This document shows positions 60,645 to 64,000 of a stretch of 64,000 nucleotides of DNA, one piece after another. Numbering within the stretch: the stretch's first letter is position 1; the number at the start of each line of letters is the position of its first letter. The translations under genes were made by a program, and so were the position numbers. This DNA comes from Seonamhaeicola sediminis. Lineage in GTDB: Bacteria; Bacteroidota; Bacteroidia; Flavobacteriales; Flavobacteriaceae. The stretch covers positions 632,030 through 696,029 of the forward strand of contig NZ_SMZJ02000004.1 in the NCBI RefSeq assembly GCF_004358095.2, given 5' to 3'. The notes beneath the pieces are model-generated. The model searched no databases, was not told where the DNA came from, and was given only the letters and a program-made list of their open reading frames with translations.

Positions 60645-63055
60645 TCATTTAATCTATCTCTTTCTTCTAAATCAATTGTTTTATTATTGTTTTGGAGCTT
60701 AGTATTTCCGAATTTATAATTAAATCCAAAAGTGAGCATTCTGTTTTCAAGCGTTGTTTCTCTGAGTATGTCTTGATTTAGATATTTAGTACTCTTGTTG
60801 TAATTTAACCCATTAAATATATCGGTTATTCCAATACTCAAAGATGCTTTATTTTTAATTAAATTTTTTCTTATACTTAAATCTACCCCACTTCTATCAC
60901 TAACCACAGAGGCTCCTTGAGAATCCCTTGAAGTATATATCATGGATATATTAAGCAATAAACTTCTGTCTTTTAAAAAAGTAAAATAGTTAGCTATTTG
61001 GATAAAAACAGCCCATCTATTGTTATTGGTTAATTCGTTATTACTTTCCAAAGCAAAAAATTGCTCATTGGTGTAGTAAATAGATGATAAAGTAGAAAAG
61101 CTCCAATTGGTCAATATATTAGTATATGCAATGAAATCAAGTCCGTAAGAAATACTGCTATCTATATTTGTATTAACGTATTTTAATTTTTTATCTATAT
61201 TATCTTGAAAAACTATTTCCAAAGCAGGGTCTTTTTCATAGCGATAATACAACTCGAAGGTGAAATCTTTATTCACACTGTATCCAAATGTAAAAACATC
61301 ATCTATTTGAGGCTTTAAACTAGGATTGCCAGTAATGTAAGCATTATCGTTTAAAAAATATTTAAATGGATTTAATTGATTATATCTTGGTCTAAATATT
61401 CGCTTCTTATAATTAAAATAAACCTCATTTTTATCATCAACTTTATGTTGTAAATAAAAGGTTGGAAAGAATTTTATGTAATCATTATTGTTAACTTGAT
61501 TATTTAAAATTGAATTTCCTTTAATATTAGTGTATTCTGTTCGTAAGCCCAATTTTAAATCCCATTTATCCCAAGTTTTACCAAAACTACCATAAATAGC
61601 GTAATTAGTTTCATCATATAAAAAAGTATCAGAATTGAGAGTGTCTTCCTGTCTAATTCCATTATCAAACGTAAATTGATTTAAAATACTTTCAGAATTT
61701 ATGTTTGAAACTTTGGCTCCAGTCTCAAAATTAGACGATTCATTTATTGGTAGTGTGTAATCAATTTGTCCAGTAAATAATTTTACGGTTTGACTAGAGA
61801 AGGTCTGAAATCTATTTTCTCTAATTAAACTTTCATCTGCAAACAAATAATCGGTATCAACATTTTGAAAACTTGAAAAATCATAATAAGTATGATGCCC
61901 ATTTACAGATAGTTTTTCCCCTTTTCTATCAAAATTGTGAACATAATCCAAATCAAAAGCAAAATTAAATGTTTCATCTCTTAGACTATTATTTGTTTTA
62001 AAAATAGAATCTAAAAGTTTATCCAAACCGTAAACGTTAGTTTCAGAAATTTCACTCGTTTTAGTGGCTCTCCTAGGAGAGATTAGCATATTTGAAGTAA
62101 ACGACAAGCTGTTTTTTTGATCTATTTCATAATCAATAGTGGTGTTTATATTTTGTTTTGAATTTTCTCTTATTCTAGAAGAAAAACTTTCCCAACGAGA
62201 TGTTACTTGATTATTGTTGAAAAAATTTACAAACTCATCATTTCCGGTAAAATCTTTTCGAGGGTTATCGCTAAAATTTATATAGGTACTTAATTTTTTA
62301 GTTTTAAAAAAATGACTGGTACCATAAGAATACTTTGGGAACTCAGAACCTTGTTTAAAATTACCAAATATACTGCCATGATAACCAGCAACAATATTTT
62401 TACTGGTAACAATATTTAAAACAGCCCCTCCTTCGGCTTCATATCGTGCTGGTGGATTAGTAATAACTTCTATAGATTTAATATTCTCAGCTGGAGTTCC
62501 CTGCAGAAGTTGTTGAACTTCTTCTATTGAGAGATGTACTCTTCTATCATTTATATAAACCACCGGTGTGGCATTTTTTACAGTTATATTACCATCATGC
62601 ACCAAAACACCGGGGGTTTGTTTTAATACATCCAGTACATTATTATTTGAAAGCGTTGAGTTTTCAACATTAAAAACAATTCTATCTACCATTCTTTTTA
62701 CAGTAGGTTTCTTAGCAATTACGATAACACCATCCAAAGCTTCAATAATTTCTTTAAGAATGATATTCTCAACAGTAATATCAGATGTTAAGGAAATAGG
62801 CAATTCAACAGATTCATAACCCAAAAAACTCACTTTAAGGATATAGTTTGAAGCGTTTAAATTTTCAATTTGAAAATACCCATTGTCATTGGTTGTAGTT
62901 CCATTTACAAATGCACCATTATTAAAGACAACCACGTTAGCAAATGCTACAGGAAGACTTTTTTCATCCTGTACTCTACCTTGTATAACTAAATCTTGAG
63001 AAAAACAGATATAAGAGAACGTAAAAAATATGAGAGCTAAAAATCGTTTTTGCAT
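60641..63055 (-). CDS. TonB-dependent-receptor-like outer-membrane protein
   Basis: This 804-residue protein has a signal peptide (MQKRFLALIFFTFSYICFSQ). A CarboxypepD_reg/CNA-B-like N-terminal domain follows (about 21-105, IQGRVQDEKSLPVAFANVVV; GYFQIENLNASNYILKVSFL), then a plug domain (VLDVLKQTPGVLVHDGNITV; NIKSIEVITNPPARYEAEG) and an outer-membrane beta-barrel of about 550 residues of the 'outer membrane beta-barrel family' type. The ligand is unknown and no SusD partner is adjacent. The start is ATG 63055. A TTG at 63076 would fall in the -7 element at 63074-63081. Confidence 0.9.
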   Translation of the reverse strand: MQKRFLALIFFTFSYICFSQDLVIQGRVQDEKSLPVAFANVVVFNNGAFVNGTTTNDNGYFQIENLNASNYILKVSFLGYESVELPISLTSDITVENIILKEIIEALDGVIVIAKKPTVKRMVDRIVFNVENSTLSNNNVLDVLKQTPGVLVHDGNITVKNATPVVYINDRRVHLSIEEVQQLLQGTPAENIKSIEVITNPPARYEAEGGAVLNIVTSKNIVAGYHGSIFGNFKQGSEFPKYSYGTSHFFKTKKLSTYINFSDNPRKDFTGNDEFVNFFNNNQVTSRWESFSSRIRENSKQNINTTIDYEIDQKNSLSFTSNMLISPRRATKTSEISETNVYGLDKLLDSIFKTNNSLRDETFNFAFDLDYVHNFDRKGEKLSVNGHHTYYDFSSFQNVDTDYLFADESLIRENRFQTFSSQTVKLFTGQIDYTLPINESSNFETGAKVSNINSESILNQFTFDNGIRQEDTLNSDTFLYDETNYAIYGSFGKTWDKWDLKLGLRTEYTNIKGNSILNNQVNNNDYIKFFPTFYLQHKVDDKNEVYFNYKKRIFRPRYNQLNPFKYFLNDNAYITGNPSLKPQIDDVFTFGYSVNKDFTFELYYRYEKDPALEIVFQDNIDKKLKYVNTNIDSSISYGLDFIAYTNILTNWSFSTLSSIYYTNEQFFALESNNELTNNNRWAVFIQIANYFTFLKDRSLLLNISMIYTSRDSQGASVVSDRSGVDLSIRKNLIKNKASLSIGITDIFNGLNYNKSTKYLNQDILRETTLENRMLTFGFNYKFGNTKLQNNNKTIDLEERDRLND

Positions 63056-63073
63056 ACAAAATACACGTATGTA

Positions 63074-63081
63074 CAAATTTA
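63074..63081 (-). promoter_or_regulatory. Promoter -7 element of the outer-membrane protein gene (TAAATTTG)
   Basis: This exact TAnnTTTG on the minus strand lies 19 bases before the ATG at 63055. It excludes the longer frame from TTG 63076. Confidence 0.5.
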
Positions 63082-63106
63082 AAGGATTTAAATTAAAGTA
63101 AGCTAT

Positions 63107-63121
63107 GGTAAAACCTCAACA
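63107..63121. promoter_or_regulatory. Second copy of the GGTAAAACCTCAACA motif, upstream of ald
   Basis: This is identical to 59898-59912, in the same orientation, 120 bases before the ald ATG. The flanking palindrome of the first copy is not conserved here (CTATGGTAAAAC). Confidence 0.3.
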
Positions 63122-63241
63122 AATTTAATTAAAATTCTTACAATATAAGCTCTTTGATTTATATAAAAAATCAATTAAATTTTTAGTTTTTGTAAGCATT
63201 AAAAAATTTATTTGTAATTTGATTTTTATTTACAATTTTCC

Positions 63242-64000
63242 ATGTCTAAACAACTTTCTCCGTTTACAAAGCAACAGCTTTTACCCCAAGAAGAAACCCT
63301 AGAAATATTTAAGAAAAAGGGCGACTTATTTATTGGAATACCCAAGGAAACAGCTTTTCAAGAGCAGCGTATATGCCTCACACCCGATGCCGTTTTTGCT
63401 TTGGTTAATAACGGACATAAAGTACTACTTGAATCTGGTGCAGGTGAAGGTGCCAGTTTTAGTGATAAGGATTATAGTGAAGCAGGTGCAGAAATCACCA
63501 AAGATACTGCAAAAGTATTTGCATGTCCAATTGTACTAAAAGTGGAGCCACCAACCCTTGAGCAAATAAAACTTCTCAATCCACAAACCATATTAATTTC
63601 TGCATTACAACTTAAAACGCAAACAAAAAAGTATTTTGAGGCTTTAGCATCTAAACGAATTACAGCAATGGCGTTTGAGTTTATAAGAGATGCCGATGGC
63701 AATTACCCTGCAGTTCGTTCGTTAAGTGAGATTGCCGGAACAGCATCTGTTTTAATAGCCTCAGAGTTATTATCAGACACCCATGACGGTAATGGCATCA
63801 TGTTTGGAAATATTAGTGGTGTACCTCCTGTAGAAGTGGTTATTTTAGGGGCTGGAACTGTTGGCGAGTTTGCTGCTCGTGGTGCTATGGGTCTGGGAGC
63901 TGGTATCAAAATTTTTGATAACTCCATTACCAAACTCAGGCGTATTCAAACCAACTTAGGCAGGCCATTTTTCACCTCTACCATTCAGCCAAAAAACTTA
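63242..64000 (+). CDS. ald: Alanine dehydrogenase, N-terminal part (3' end outside window)
   Basis: The frame is open from ATG 63242 (MSKQLSPFTKQQLLPQEETL) to the last base, giving 253 codons. GIPKETAFQEQRICLTPDAV, the catalytic Lys in VLKVEPP, RSLSEIAGTASVLIA and the Rossmann motif VVILGAGTVGEFAARGAMGL identify the alanine dehydrogenase/transhydrogenase-alpha family. The enzyme reversibly deaminates L-alanine to pyruvate with NAD. Compared with Bacillus Ald it has an N-terminal extension of about 30 residues, usual for Bacteroidota. Pyridine-nucleotide transhydrogenase alpha is a weaker alternative. Confidence 0.9.
   Translation, partial: MSKQLSPFTKQQLLPQEETLEIFKKKGDLFIGIPKETAFQEQRICLTPDAVFALVNNGHKVLLESGAGEGASFSDKDYSEAGAEITKDTAKVFACPIVLKVEPPTLEQIKLLNPQTILISALQLKTQTKKYFEALASKRITAMAFEFIRDADGNYPAVRSLSEIAGTASVLIASELLSDTHDGNGIMFGNISGVPPVEVVILGAGTVGEFAARGAMGLGAGIKIFDNSITKLRRIQTNLGRPFFTSTIQPKNL

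Overview
The window is an AT-rich chromosomal segment of a member of the Bacteroidota, most likely a Flavobacteriaceae species. The main reasons are: many genes are preceded by the Bacteroidota -7 promoter element TAnnTTTG rather than a Shine-Dalgarno sequence; a PorX-type regulator of type IX secretion and a heme protein with a type IX sorting tail are present; lpxC is fused to fabZ; and HisB and HisIE are bifunctional. No tRNA, rRNA, CRISPR array, phage or transposase gene was seen.

Layout. 1-2450: end of a small membrane-protein gene, ettA, and two small convergent membrane/coiled-coil genes. 2684-12410: a block of nine co-directional genes (coiled-coil protein, unknown protein, AAA+ ATPase, NudK-like hydrolase, unknown protein and four membrane proteins). 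It has the look of one conserved machine with no recognised function and is the best candidate here for an undescribed system. 12400-24164: mixed single genes, including an arginase-fold protein whose metal-ligand histidines are replaced, a LysM/M23 peptidase, a pentaheme type IX-secreted cytochrome, a DUF3360-like transporter, a membrane-anchored agmatine/arginine deiminase-like protein and two cold-shock-domain genes. 24306-29673: an EF-G-like GTPase with a partner gene, a DUF3817-mscS pair and a secreted protein. 29743-34442: the leuCDAB leucine operon. 34666-38193: single genes, including a truA-like gene. 38256-45936: the complete hisGDCBHAF-IE operon. 46084-50493: prohibitin-like, SDR, VWA and fabG genes. 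50610-56393: sucD and the lpxD-lpxC/fabZ-lpxA-efp-lpxD2 lipid A block. 56485-64000: an HD phosphohydrolase divergent from porX, then tsaE, two overlapping small genes, a TonB-family outer-membrane protein and the start of ald.

Two regulatory or structural points stand out. Upstream of hisG, an 17-residue open frame with four histidines in five codons is followed by a 12-bp intrinsic terminator and a competing 9-bp antiterminator pairing, a textbook attenuator not marked by any long ORF. In addition, nearly every intergenic gap of the his operon is filled by palindromic repeats (mostly a GTCATTCC...GGAATGAC family, also found in the 2.7-12.4 kb block). One C/G-run repeat lies in frame inside the hisIE coding sequence. 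These repeats also supply spurious upstream start codons, so several starts given here are downstream of the longest open frame.
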